From Geothermovivens sp964644845 (GTDB lineage Bacteria > Zhuqueibacterota > Zhuqueibacteria > Oleimicrobiales > Geothermoviventaceae): a DNA stretch of 64,000 bases. This document shows positions 52,523 to 60,007 of this stretch, piece after piece. The notes beneath the pieces were generated by a model. The model saw only the letters and a program-made list of their open reading frames with translations, was not told the origin of the DNA and searched no databases. A program made the translations under genes and the position numbers. How positions within the stretch are numbered: position 1 is the stretch's first letter; each line of letters begins with the position of its first letter. The DNA lies in the NCBI GenBank assembly GCA_964644845.1, contig CAZXXS010000018.1, positions 1 through 64,000 on the forward strand, given 5' to 3'.

Positions 52523-53374
52523 CTACTTGAGAAACTTACGAACTGCAACCGCACTCCCAAGCCAACCCAACAGCCAGCCCAGAATCACGACTCCAAAATA
52601 CAAACGCCGATCCACCACCACGAGATTCGGGATCTCGAGGTTCGCAACCCGCACCAGAATGTACAGCGTGAAGGCTGCGAACGCTCCGCCCAGTAGCCCC
52701 TGCAACATGCCTTCCAGCAGGAACGGCCTCCGAATGAAGCCGTTGGTAGCCCCGACCAGCTGCATGATTTCGATCACATTTGCACGCGAAAGGATCGCCA
52801 AACGAATGGTGTTCGAGATCAGCAAAACAGATCCCAAGCCGATTAGAACTCCGAAAACCGCTCCGCCAAGTAGCACGACGCCCATGTAGCGGTCCAGAAG
52901 AGCAAGAATGTCGCCCCGGTAAATGACTTCGTCCACGCCGTCGATTCTGCCCACTGCATCGGCAACCTGTTTGGCGAGCTGAGAGCGCCGGAACTCCGGC
53001 TTCAATCGAATGCGAAATGAGGCCGGTAGCGGATTTTCGTCCAAAACGCTGAACACATCCTCGCCGAACTCGCGTTCGAACTCCAGAAGGGCTTTCTCCT
53101 TGGAAACAAACTCGACCTCTGCCACACCAGCAATCGTTCGAATCCGATCTTCGATCCTTTGGGCTTCCTGGTCTGTCAGTGCTGGATCCAGAAACGCCTC
53201 CATCTGCACCCGGGCCCGCAAGCTCAGCACCACTCGCCCCAGATTGCTGGCCACGATGTAGACCAACGCCATCAACACAAGGGCAAAGGCCACCGTGAAT
53301 GTGGTGATGGCGGCCGCCATCCTGGCGCGTCGAAATCCTTCCAGGCTCTCCCGTACCGTGTACCACACGCTCAT
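52523..53374 (-). CDS. ftsX: cell division protein FtsX (permease-like)
   Basis: A 283-residue FtsX with four membrane helices: about 22-47 (AAAITTFTVAFALVLMALVY), then an extracytoplasmic domain (about 50-155), helices about 168-190 (VVLLGGAVFGVLIGLGSVLL), 225-245 and 262-280. The motif ELMQLVGATNGFIRRPFLLE-like stretch (EIMQLVGATNGFIRRPFLLE) is conserved in the family. With FtsE it links the division ring to peptidoglycan hydrolases. The ATG at 53372-53374 has AGGGAAAG upstream. The gap to ftsE is 193 bases, unusually wide for this pair. Confidence 0.93.
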   Translation of the reverse strand: MSVWYTVRESLEGFRRARMAAAITTFTVAFALVLMALVYIVASNLGRVVLSLRARVQMEAFLDPALTDQEAQRIEDRIRTIAGVAEVEFVSKEKALLEFEREFGEDVFSVLDENPLPASFRIRLKPEFRRSQLAKQVADAVGRIDGVDEVIYRGDILALLDRYMGVVLLGGAVFGVLIGLGSVLLISNTIRLAILSRANVIEIMQLVGATNGFIRRPFLLEGMLQGLLGGAFAAFTLYILVRVANLEIPNLVVVDRRLYFGVVILGWLLGWLGSAVAVRKFLK

Positions 53375-53567
53375 TCTTTCCCTACGTTCGGTTCCAGCCT
53401 TTGCCCCGGGCAAAGCACTTCCGCCGCCTTGGGAAGCGCGGTTTTTCCATTGACGGACAAGCCACGACACCCGCCCATCCGGCGGACTGTGAAATGGAAG
53501 CTGAAGCGTAAACTCCGCAACGCTCCGTCGAGAAACTCAACGCTGCAAAGAGTGTTCGCAAATGCGG

Positions 53568-54263
53568 TCAAAATGTCCGACCGTTCTCAATTCTCACCAC
53601 ACGCTTCCCCATCTTTTCCACCAGGTCTACGTTGTGCGTGGCCATCAAAACCGCAGTTCCTTTGGCGTTGATCCGGAGAAGCAAATTCATCACCATGTCC
53701 GCCGCTTCGGGATCCAGATTGCCAGTCGGCTCGTCAGCCAGCACAATCAACGGCTCGTTCACGATAGCTCGCGCAAGAGCTACGCGTTGCTGCTCGCCTC
53801 CCGAAAGCTGGTGAGGCATTTTGCTCCGCTTGTGACTCAGCCCAACTTCCCCGAGCGCCCTCAGCACTTTGCGCTTGATGTCCTTCCGGCGAGCCCCCGT
53901 GACCCGCAGCGCGAAGGCCACGTTCTCGAACACATCTCGGTCTGGCAACAAACGGAAATCCTGGAACACGATGCCCAGCTGACGCCGCACGTACGGAATG
54001 TCCTTGCGACGAACGTAAATGGAGTTGTACTTGCCCACGATCACCTGGCCTTCCGTGGGGAGAACATCCATGTAGATCAGCTTCAGGACGGTCGATTTTC
54101 CCGCGCCGCTCGGTCCAACGAGAAACACGAATTCACCTGGATCCACACTGAGATTCACCCGGGTCAAACCTTCACCGGTACGTGAGTACACCATCCGAGC
54201 GTTGTAGATGCGTACGATCGGTCGCCTGCGACCCTCTGAGCTGTTAAAACCCGTGCTGTTCAT
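53568..54263 (-). CDS. ftsE: cell division ATP-binding protein FtsE
   Basis: A 231-residue ABC ATPase: Walker A GPSGAGKS, Q-loop GIVFQDFRLLPDRDVFENVA, signature LSGGEQQRVALARAIV, Walker B VLADEPTGNLDPEAADMV, and H-loop ATHN. DFRLLPDRDVFENV is characteristic of FtsE. It drives FtsX. The ATG at 54261-54263 overlaps the preceding stop by 4 bases (ATGA) and has CAGGAAGCC upstream; a TTG four codons earlier is less likely. Confidence 0.95.
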   Translation of the reverse strand: MNSTGFNSSEGRRRPIVRIYNARMVYSRTGEGLTRVNLSVDPGEFVFLVGPSGAGKSTVLKLIYMDVLPTEGQVIVGKYNSIYVRRKDIPYVRRQLGIVFQDFRLLPDRDVFENVAFALRVTGARRKDIKRKVLRALGEVGLSHKRSKMPHQLSGGEQQRVALARAIVNEPLIVLADEPTGNLDPEAADMVMNLLLRINAKGTAVLMATHNVDLVEKMGKRVVRIENGRTF

Positions 54264-55066
54264 GGCTTCCTGCAAAGGTAATGCACACGCCAGGAGGCTT
54301 CCGAACCCGGCCTGTTCGTGAAACCGTCGTAGATCTGCACAATTTCAAATGGGCTGTGTTTCAGCGCAGAACGGATCTCTTCCAGGGGGCGAATCCACTG
54401 CTTGTGGACCTCCAAAGCCGCCTTTTTCTCGAGCTGTCCCTTCTCCCCAATCAGGAATTCATTGACCTGAAGTCCAGAGTAGCGATCGAAGTAACTGTAG
54501 CGGACGTACTCCTTGCCGTTCGAAAAACCGCGCTCCCGGTAACCATCGAAGTTGATGACCGAGTTCTGAATCGTGCAGACATCGAAAACCAACAGCCCTC
54601 CTGGGCGTATCACCTCGGCAGCTTCGAGGAAAAACTTACGGTACTCGGTAAGATCGGACAGGTAGTTGATGCTGTCGTAAAGGCACAGCACCAGGTCCCA
54701 TTCGCCGCGGGTGGCAAGCCTGCGCATGTCGCCAGTCCAGCAACCCAGCACGCCTTTCTTGCGACGCAGTTTGTGGGCAGCGATGGTCACCATCGGTAAC
54801 GAGTAGTCGCAACCCGCGCCAAGCCGGTCGCGTCCCACGAACTCCGCCAGGAAATTTCCCGTCCCGCAGGCCACGTCAAGCACGCGCCCACCGCGGAATC
54901 CCGCTCCCTTGGCGATTTTCTTCACGTACGAAGCCCACCGGCGGTAGTTCACGTGTCGCATCACGTGGTCGTAAATAGCCGCCAGCGCCTCGTAGGGAGC
55001 CACCGGCTCCACGATCTCCGGCTTGAGGAACTGAAAAATGCGAGGCTCCTGCGGCTCAGCTTTCAT
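54260..55066 (-). CDS. class I SAM-dependent methyltransferase, substrate unknown
   Basis: A 268-residue methyltransferase with the Rossmann AdoMet motif GGRVLDVACGTGNFLAEFVG (about 77-96), YSLPMVTIAAHKL, WDLVLCLYDSINYLSD and VIRPGGLLVFDV. The N-terminal APYEALAAIYDHVMRHVNYR is typical of small-molecule and ubiquinone/menaquinone-like methylases of this superfamily, but no substrate can be read from it. It overlaps the end of thiL by 11 bases and the start of ftsE by 4, so it is co-transcribed with both; neither suggests a function. Confidence 0.85.
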   Translation of the reverse strand: MKAEPQEPRIFQFLKPEIVEPVAPYEALAAIYDHVMRHVNYRRWASYVKKIAKGAGFRGGRVLDVACGTGNFLAEFVGRDRLGAGCDYSLPMVTIAAHKLRRKKGVLGCWTGDMRRLATRGEWDLVLCLYDSINYLSDLTEYRKFFLEAAEVIRPGGLLVFDVCTIQNSVINFDGYRERGFSNGKEYVRYSYFDRYSGLQVNEFLIGEKGQLEKKAALEVHKQWIRPLEEIRSALKHSPFEIVQIYDGFTNRPGSEASWRVHYLCRKP

Positions 55067-56066
55067 GCCGGAAGTGATCCCATCCTCGTGGAGTCAACGG
55101 TTGCACACGCTCGGGAAGCACGAGGGTCAACCCCTGCCTTGCCTCGACAACCTCCCCCACTCGAGTAAGCGGTGTGTCAAAACGCGCCTGCCACTCCGCG
55201 CTTAAAGCCTTCCAGCGATTTCTCGGCACAGAAAATAGCAGTTCAAAATCCTCACCGCCGTACAGCGCGTACTCAAGTGCACTCTCCCCCAGATGCTCGG
55301 CCACCCGGATGGTCTCCGGATGAAGCGGCACCCGCTCCGCCTCAACACGCGCGCCGACACCACTCAGTCGGCACAAATGACCAACCTCACTCGCCAACCC
55401 GTCACTTACATCGATGACGCATTCGACACCAACCTCGTGGACGAGGAATTTGCCCTCTTGCACTCGCGGCCACGGCCGTTTGTGCCGCTCCACGACCGTC
55501 GGGTAGGCTGTGCCCCTCAGCCCGTTTCGACCCAGCAGCACATTCAACCCGGCCTGAGAGCCACCCAGATACCCGGACACAGCCAGCACGTCGCCCGGCC
55601 GTGCACGGTCGCGACGGCCAAAGCGCCCCTCCGGAGCACGGGCCAGCATCGTCAGTGCGAGGAAACTGCCCCCGGGAGAACCGGTCGTGTCTCCACCTAC
55701 CACGGCAACGTCAAATCGGTCTGCCAGATCCGCCAAGCCGGTGTAGATTTCTTGCACATGCTCCACAGGAATGGTCTTCGGGAGGGCCAAGGCAACCAGA
55801 GCAAAAAGCGGCTCACCGCCCATGGCCGCCACGTCGCTGAGATTCGCGGCCATCAGCCGCCAGCCCACTTCAGTGGGTTCAAAATACTCGAAACGGAAGT
55901 GGACAGCCTCAATAAGGGCATCGGTGGTCAGCAGAAGCACTTCCCGGCCCACACGTACGGCGGCTGTGTCGTCATCGATGCCCAGGATCACATCGTCGCG
56001 CCGGCGTGCAACCGCCTCACGGATTCGGGCGATCAACCCGAATTCGCCAATTTCATCGAGCAGCAT
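55056..56066 (-). CDS. thiL: thiamine-monophosphate kinase
   Basis: A 336-residue ThiL. It begins MLLDEIGEFGLIARIREAVA and has GIDDDTAAVR (metal/ATP site), TTDALIEAVHFRFEYFEPTE, GWRLMAANLSDVAAMGGEPL, VVGGDTTGSPGGSFLALTML, and the C-terminal IDVSDGLASEVGHLCRLSGV and ALYGGEDFELLFSVP. It phosphorylates thiamine monophosphate to the diphosphate, the cofactor of the ferredoxin oxidoreductase in this window. The start directly follows the YjbQ stop. The frame is open upstream, but the family start is unambiguous. Confidence 0.95.
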   Translation of the reverse strand: MLLDEIGEFGLIARIREAVARRRDDVILGIDDDTAAVRVGREVLLLTTDALIEAVHFRFEYFEPTEVGWRLMAANLSDVAAMGGEPLFALVALALPKTIPVEHVQEIYTGLADLADRFDVAVVGGDTTGSPGGSFLALTMLARAPEGRFGRRDRARPGDVLAVSGYLGGSQAGLNVLLGRNGLRGTAYPTVVERHKRPWPRVQEGKFLVHEVGVECVIDVSDGLASEVGHLCRLSGVGARVEAERVPLHPETIRVAEHLGESALEYALYGGEDFELLFSVPRNRWKALSAEWQARFDTPLTRVGEVVEARQGLTLVLPERVQPLTPRGWDHFRHES

Positions 56067-56073
56067 GATCGGC

Positions 56074-56472
56074 TCAGTCCACCTGGACCCAGACTCGCCT
56101 GCTGCGCGGCCCGTCGAATTCGCAGAAAAAGATGGCCTGCCAGGTACCGAGCAGGAGCCGCCCGCCGTGCACAATCACTTTCGCCGAGCATCCGACAAGT
56201 GACGATTTGATGTGGGCATCTGAATTCCCCTCCAGGTGACGGTAGCCTGCGCCTGGAGGCACCAGCTGATGCAGTTTGGTGAGAATGTCAGCCACAACGC
56301 TTGGATCTGCCCCCTCGTTGATGGTAACACCAGCCGTGGTGTGCGGCACGAAAATCGTACAAACGCCGTCTTCCACACCCGACTCGTGCACCACCCTCTG
56401 CACCTCGGCAGTGATGTTGACAAATTCCTCGCGCTGGTGTGTCCGTACAGGGATTTCTGCGAACTTCGCCAT
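56074..56472 (-). CDS. yjbQ: YjbQ-family protein (secondary thiamine-phosphate synthase)
   Basis: A 132-residue UPF0047/YjbQ protein: VCTIFVPHTTAGVTINEGAD, PSVVADILTKLHQLVP, YRHLEGNSDAHIKSSLVGCS and LGTWQAIFFCEFDGPRSRRV are family signatures, with the HTT, EGNS-H and WQ-x-I motifs that line a metal site. E. coli YjbQ has been reported to have thiamine-phosphate synthase activity. Here it lies 7 bases before thiL, which uses thiamine monophosphate, a context that fits that role. It overlaps the preceding gene by 1 base. Confidence 0.93.
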   Translation of the reverse strand: MAKFAEIPVRTHQREEFVNITAEVQRVVHESGVEDGVCTIFVPHTTAGVTINEGADPSVVADILTKLHQLVPPGAGYRHLEGNSDAHIKSSLVGCSAKVIVHGGRLLLGTWQAIFFCEFDGPRSRRVWVQVD

Positions 56473-57752
56473 CAGGTCTTTCTCTCCTTCTTCTTCGCCG
56501 CCGGGAACAGGACGTTGTTCAGGATCAAGCGGTAGCCGGGAGAATTCTTGTGAAGCGACAACTGCGTTGGCGGGTCGTACACGTAGTGTTGGTAGTCTTC
56601 CGGATCGTGACCGCCCAAGAAAGTGAACGTGCCCTTGCCCACGTTGCCGTGAATGTACTTTACCTGCTGCGTACCTTCAGCAGCGCCCAAAATCACCACC
56701 GATTTCTTGATCTTGTCCCGCCGGAACCCCGTTGTCTGACCCATGAAGCCCTTGATGACGTTGGTGTGGTCCTGGGTGAGCATCGTGGGCACAGGGTCGT
56801 ACTTCGCAGAGAACTCAAACAGCGTGAAGTAGTCCGCCTCGGGCCCGCGCAACACAGGCGCGTAATTGGGTGGAATGTCGATGTCGCTGAACTCGTAGAC
56901 CATCGGGTCCAGAATCAGTGTGAAATTCGTAAACGCGAACGTCTTGCTGTAGTCCAGTTTCGACTGACAGTCGGGATCCGGAGGATCGCCGTCGAACACA
57001 GCTGGCACGATGTCTGTGTTCTCCGCTGCCAAAGCGATGTCAATGGTATCTGTGGCGGAGCACATGGCAAACAGAAATCCACCGCGCACCACGTACTGTT
57101 TGATGGCTCGCGCCACAGCCTTCTTGAGTTCGGAGACTTTTTTAAAGCCCAGACGCCGCGCCATTTCCTCGTTCTGCGCGACGGCTTCCTGGTACCAGGG
57201 CGCGTTACGGTAGCTGGCGTAAAACTTCCCGTACTGCCCGGTGAAATCCTCGTGATGGAGGTGCAGCCAATCGTAGTTGTCCAATTCGCCGGAGAGGACT
57301 TCTGCGTCCCAAACTGTGGTGTAGGGAATTTCGGCGTACGTCAACGCCAACGTCACAGCGTCATCCCAAACCTGCTTGTTCGGGGGCGTGTAAACGGCGA
57401 TTTTCGGGGCCTTTTCAAGCCGTACCACCTCCATGTTGTTTGCCTCAATCGTGGCGTAGATTTGCGTAACGTCGGCAGCGCTGACAATGCTGTACGCGAC
57501 ACCCCGCAGCCGGCACTCGCGTTCCACCGCCTGGTTGTAATCCATCATGAAAGAACCGCCACGGTAATTGAGCAGCCACTCCACCGGGATTCCCTGCTCC
57601 AGCGTCCAGTACGCAACCCCGTACGCCTTCAGGTGATCCGTTTGCTTCAGGTCCATGAAAATCAAAATCTTTTGCGCCCGCCCAACGCCCGCAAATCCCA
57701 ACACAGCCAACGTGAACGCGAGCACGGCGATTTTCAGTTGTCGGTACCGCAC
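56472..57752 (-). CDS. secreted protein of unknown function
   Basis: A 426-residue protein with a signal peptide (KIAVLAFTLAVLGFAGVGRA-Q). After it come KILIFMDLKQTDHLKAYGVA, then NYRGGSFMMDYNQAVERECR, IAVYTPPNKQVWDDAVTLAL, HLHHEDFTGQYGKFYASYRN, and RGGFLFAMCSATDTID; the last has the look of a nucleophile-elbow cysteine in a class-I-amidotransferase-like fold, which is my inference. From memory, similar proteins of Bacteroidetes are labelled asparagine synthetase B, but no such domain is visible here, so I do not use that name. The start is GTG with AGGAGGTGAG upstream. It overlaps yjbQ by 1 base. Confidence 0.6.
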   Translation of the reverse strand: MRYRQLKIAVLAFTLAVLGFAGVGRAQKILIFMDLKQTDHLKAYGVAYWTLEQGIPVEWLLNYRGGSFMMDYNQAVERECRLRGVAYSIVSAADVTQIYATIEANNMEVVRLEKAPKIAVYTPPNKQVWDDAVTLALTYAEIPYTTVWDAEVLSGELDNYDWLHLHHEDFTGQYGKFYASYRNAPWYQEAVAQNEEMARRLGFKKVSELKKAVARAIKQYVVRGGFLFAMCSATDTIDIALAAENTDIVPAVFDGDPPDPDCQSKLDYSKTFAFTNFTLILDPMVYEFSDIDIPPNYAPVLRGPEADYFTLFEFSAKYDPVPTMLTQDHTNVIKGFMGQTTGFRRDKIKKSVVILGAAEGTQQVKYIHGNVGKGTFTFLGGHDPEDYQHYVYDPPTQLSLHKNSPGYRLILNNVLFPAAKKKERKT

Positions 57753-57832
57753 GGTCTTCTCACCTCCTGTGGTGCGTGCGCCGACTCACTCGCGTGTCGC
57801 GCACGCTCAACTGGCAATTAGCGCACAAGCCG

Positions 57833-58084
57833 CTACTTCTCCGAGGTTTTATCCCCCGGCGCCACATCGACGGCCTTGATGAAAGCCTCGATCTCCTTCA
57901 TGACTTTAGCTTCTTTCTCTTCGGGTTCATCACCCCCTGTGTAGGCCACGTGAATCGTGAGGGCGTTCAGCTTCTCGTCCAGGTCCACACCCCAGTTAAA
58001 GCGGTAGTCCAGGATCCCAAGGGTGTGGATGCGACGCACGATGTCCCTGGCGTCGCGATGCTTGAGGAAAAACGTCTTAACCAT
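57833..58084 (-). CDS. small protein, secretin N-domain-like, unknown function
   Basis: An 83-residue protein starting MVKTFFLKHRDARDIVRRIH, then a strand-rich NALTIHVAYTGG and an acidic helical tail. The opening pattern (V-x-x-F-x-L-K-x-x-D/A-x-x-I) resembles the short N1/NolW-type domains of secretins, but the protein has no signal peptide, so the likeness may be only fold-level. GGGAGAGCC precedes the ATG at 58082-58084. An ATG at 58139-58141, just after the upstream stop, would add 19 residues. Function unknown. Confidence 0.65.
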   Translation of the reverse strand: MVKTFFLKHRDARDIVRRIHTLGILDYRFNWGVDLDEKLNALTIHVAYTGGDEPEEKEAKVMKEIEAFIKAVDVAPGDKTSEK

Positions 58085-58141
58085 GACGGCTCTCCCATCC
58101 TCAAACGGCGCAGACACCAGCGCTGCGCCTGTAAACGGCAT

Positions 58142-60007
58142 TCAGCTACTTCCAAGGGCCCTCAAGCGTTTACGGGCTTTTTCAAGATACACACTTTTCG
58201 GATAGTTTGTCAACAGCAATTCGTAAGCACGCCTTGCCGCTTCCACATCGCCAAGCTGCTCGGCAATTTCAGCAGCGCGAAGCTGGGCTGCATCCGCCAG
58301 AAGGCTTTCCGGGAATTTTTCGGCCAGTTGCTGGTACACCTGAAGGGCTTCGCGTTTGCGCCCGAGCGTGTCGAGCACACCAGCCAGCGCGTACCAAACA
58401 CGATCCGCCAGGGGAGAATCCGGCCGCTCTTTGAGTTTTTGACGTAACAGGGCTTCGGCTTGCTCCGGTTTCCAGATCGCGATGTCCAGACGTGCCTTGG
58501 CCAGCGCCGACAAAACGCCGGGATCAACATTCCGCCCCCCCTGAATCAACAGCATGAGCCGGATGGCGTCGTTGGCAAATGCACCGGCGCCCTTTGCCAA
58601 ACGCGGTGGCGTAGCTACCTGCTTCAGGTGCGTCAGTGCAGAGTCCCACTGGGCCTGGTAGAAGAACAACTCTGCCAGCCGAAACCTCGCCTCCTCGGCC
58701 AAATCCGGCCAACGCTTGCGGGCCCGGTGAACAACATCCTCAAGTCGCCTTCGCGCGCCGTTGTAGTCCCCGCGGGCTAACGCACAATTCGCCAGTAACA
58801 GTCCAGCCTGCAACGCGTAGCGGCTGTTCGGGTAGCGAAGCGTCAGAACCTCAGCAAGCGCAGCCGCACTGTCCGGTTGCTGAAGCCGATCCCAGAACAG
58901 TCGTGCTGCTCGGTAAAGTGCCTCGCGCGCCTCGCTGGCTTTCGGGTAGCGAACTGCAAAATTGCGGTAAGCTGCTACTGCTTCCGCCATTTTGCCCTCT
59001 TCGGCGAGAGCCTGGGCCAAACCCAACTGGGCTCGCATGGCTTCTCGGGATCCCGGCTGCATCTTGATCACAAGGTGAAAAGCCTGACGCGCGTAATCCA
59101 AAGCCCCCTGGCGCAGGGCTGTTTGGGCAAAACGAAAGAGGGGAAAACGGTACTGGCGACGCTGCCTGTCCGTTAGTTTCCGTTCGGCGCGGACGTACTC
59201 CTCAAGCGCCTCAGGGTACATCCGACCACGCAAGTAGAGATCGGCCAGAAGTAACCGGTAGGCTACCAGGTCGGGATGCTTCGCCACGGCTTTGCGCACT
59301 TCATCGATGACCACCTTCAGTGCGTCCGTTTCCTTGCAGAAACTGTTCACGTTGCCGCTGATGAACATCTCTTGCTGCGGCCTCTCGCGCAGGTACCGCA
59401 GGTATTCCCGCGTCGCACCCCGGTAGTCACGACGGGAAAGGTAAAGGTTGGCGAGCTCGAATGTGAACAGCGCCGGTGAGCCGAGCTTCTGGCGACCCTC
59501 CTTGTAGACTTTCATGGCTTCGTCGCGAAGACCGTTCTCGAGCATCGCCCCCGCCACCGCACGGTAGATGCGTTCGTCCGGCTTCGAATCCTTCAGCACC
59601 CCCTGCCACATCTGCAACGCCTCGTCTTTAGCACCGGCTCGGTACCGCACAGACGCCAGCTCCGCAAGGATCAGGGGATCGCCGGGCCGTTTCATCAGAG
59701 CGTCTTGGAGAAAATCCTCCAACTCCCCGTGGGCCTTCATTCGCTTCAGGCATCGCATGACGCCCTGCAAATACGAAGCGTTTCGCGGGTCCTGCTCGAA
59801 AAGTTGTTTGTAAAGAGCCGTTGCCCGCTCCAGTTGTCCCGCGGCCTCCAGGCGCAGGGCTTGCCGGAAAAGATTCGCCTTCTGAGCACCCGACGGCCGC
59901 GACGTTTTGCCCGACGGTTTAATCAGGACCTGTGCCTGCAGTGAGCCGGACGTGCTCGTAAGGATCAACACAAGCGCCAGTAGGGTTCTTGCCAGTACGT
60001 GCCTCAC
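58142..60007 (-). CDS. secreted TPR-repeat protein
   Basis: A 621-residue protein with a signal peptide (LARTLLALVLILTSTSGSLQ-A) and about a dozen TPR/Sel-like helical hairpins through its length, e.g. ALRLEAAGQLERATALYKQL, ANLYLSRRDYRGATREYLRY, ALEEYVRAERKL, AEEGKMAEAVAAYRNFAVRY, RAYELLLTNYPKSVYLEKA. It resembles periplasmic TPR scaffold proteins, possibly of the YbgF/BamD type at its C-terminus. The start is GTG, overlapping the preceding stop by 4 bases, so it is coupled to the DUF4175-like gene. No function can be assigned from sequence alone. Confidence 0.8.
   Translation of the reverse strand: MRHVLARTLLALVLILTSTSGSLQAQVLIKPSGKTSRPSGAQKANLFRQALRLEAAGQLERATALYKQLFEQDPRNASYLQGVMRCLKRMKAHGELEDFLQDALMKRPGDPLILAELASVRYRAGAKDEALQMWQGVLKDSKPDERIYRAVAGAMLENGLRDEAMKVYKEGRQKLGSPALFTFELANLYLSRRDYRGATREYLRYLRERPQQEMFISGNVNSFCKETDALKVVIDEVRKAVAKHPDLVAYRLLLADLYLRGRMYPEALEEYVRAERKLTDRQRRQYRFPLFRFAQTALRQGALDYARQAFHLVIKMQPGSREAMRAQLGLAQALAEEGKMAEAVAAYRNFAVRYPKASEAREALYRAARLFWDRLQQPDSAAALAEVLTLRYPNSRYALQAGLLLANCALARGDYNGARRRLEDVVHRARKRWPDLAEEARFRLAELFFYQAQWDSALTHLKQVATPPRLAKGAGAFANDAIRLMLLIQGGRNVDPGVLSALAKARLDIAIWKPEQAEALLRQKLKERPDSPLADRVWYALAGVLDTLGRKREALQVYQQLAEKFPESLLADAAQLRAAEIAEQLGDVEAARRAYELLLTNYPKSVYLEKARKRLRALGSS

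Noticed and set aside
53371..53571. 66-codon minus-strand frame between ftsE and ftsX
   Set aside because: Starts with TTG without a ribosome-binding site and shows no family pattern.
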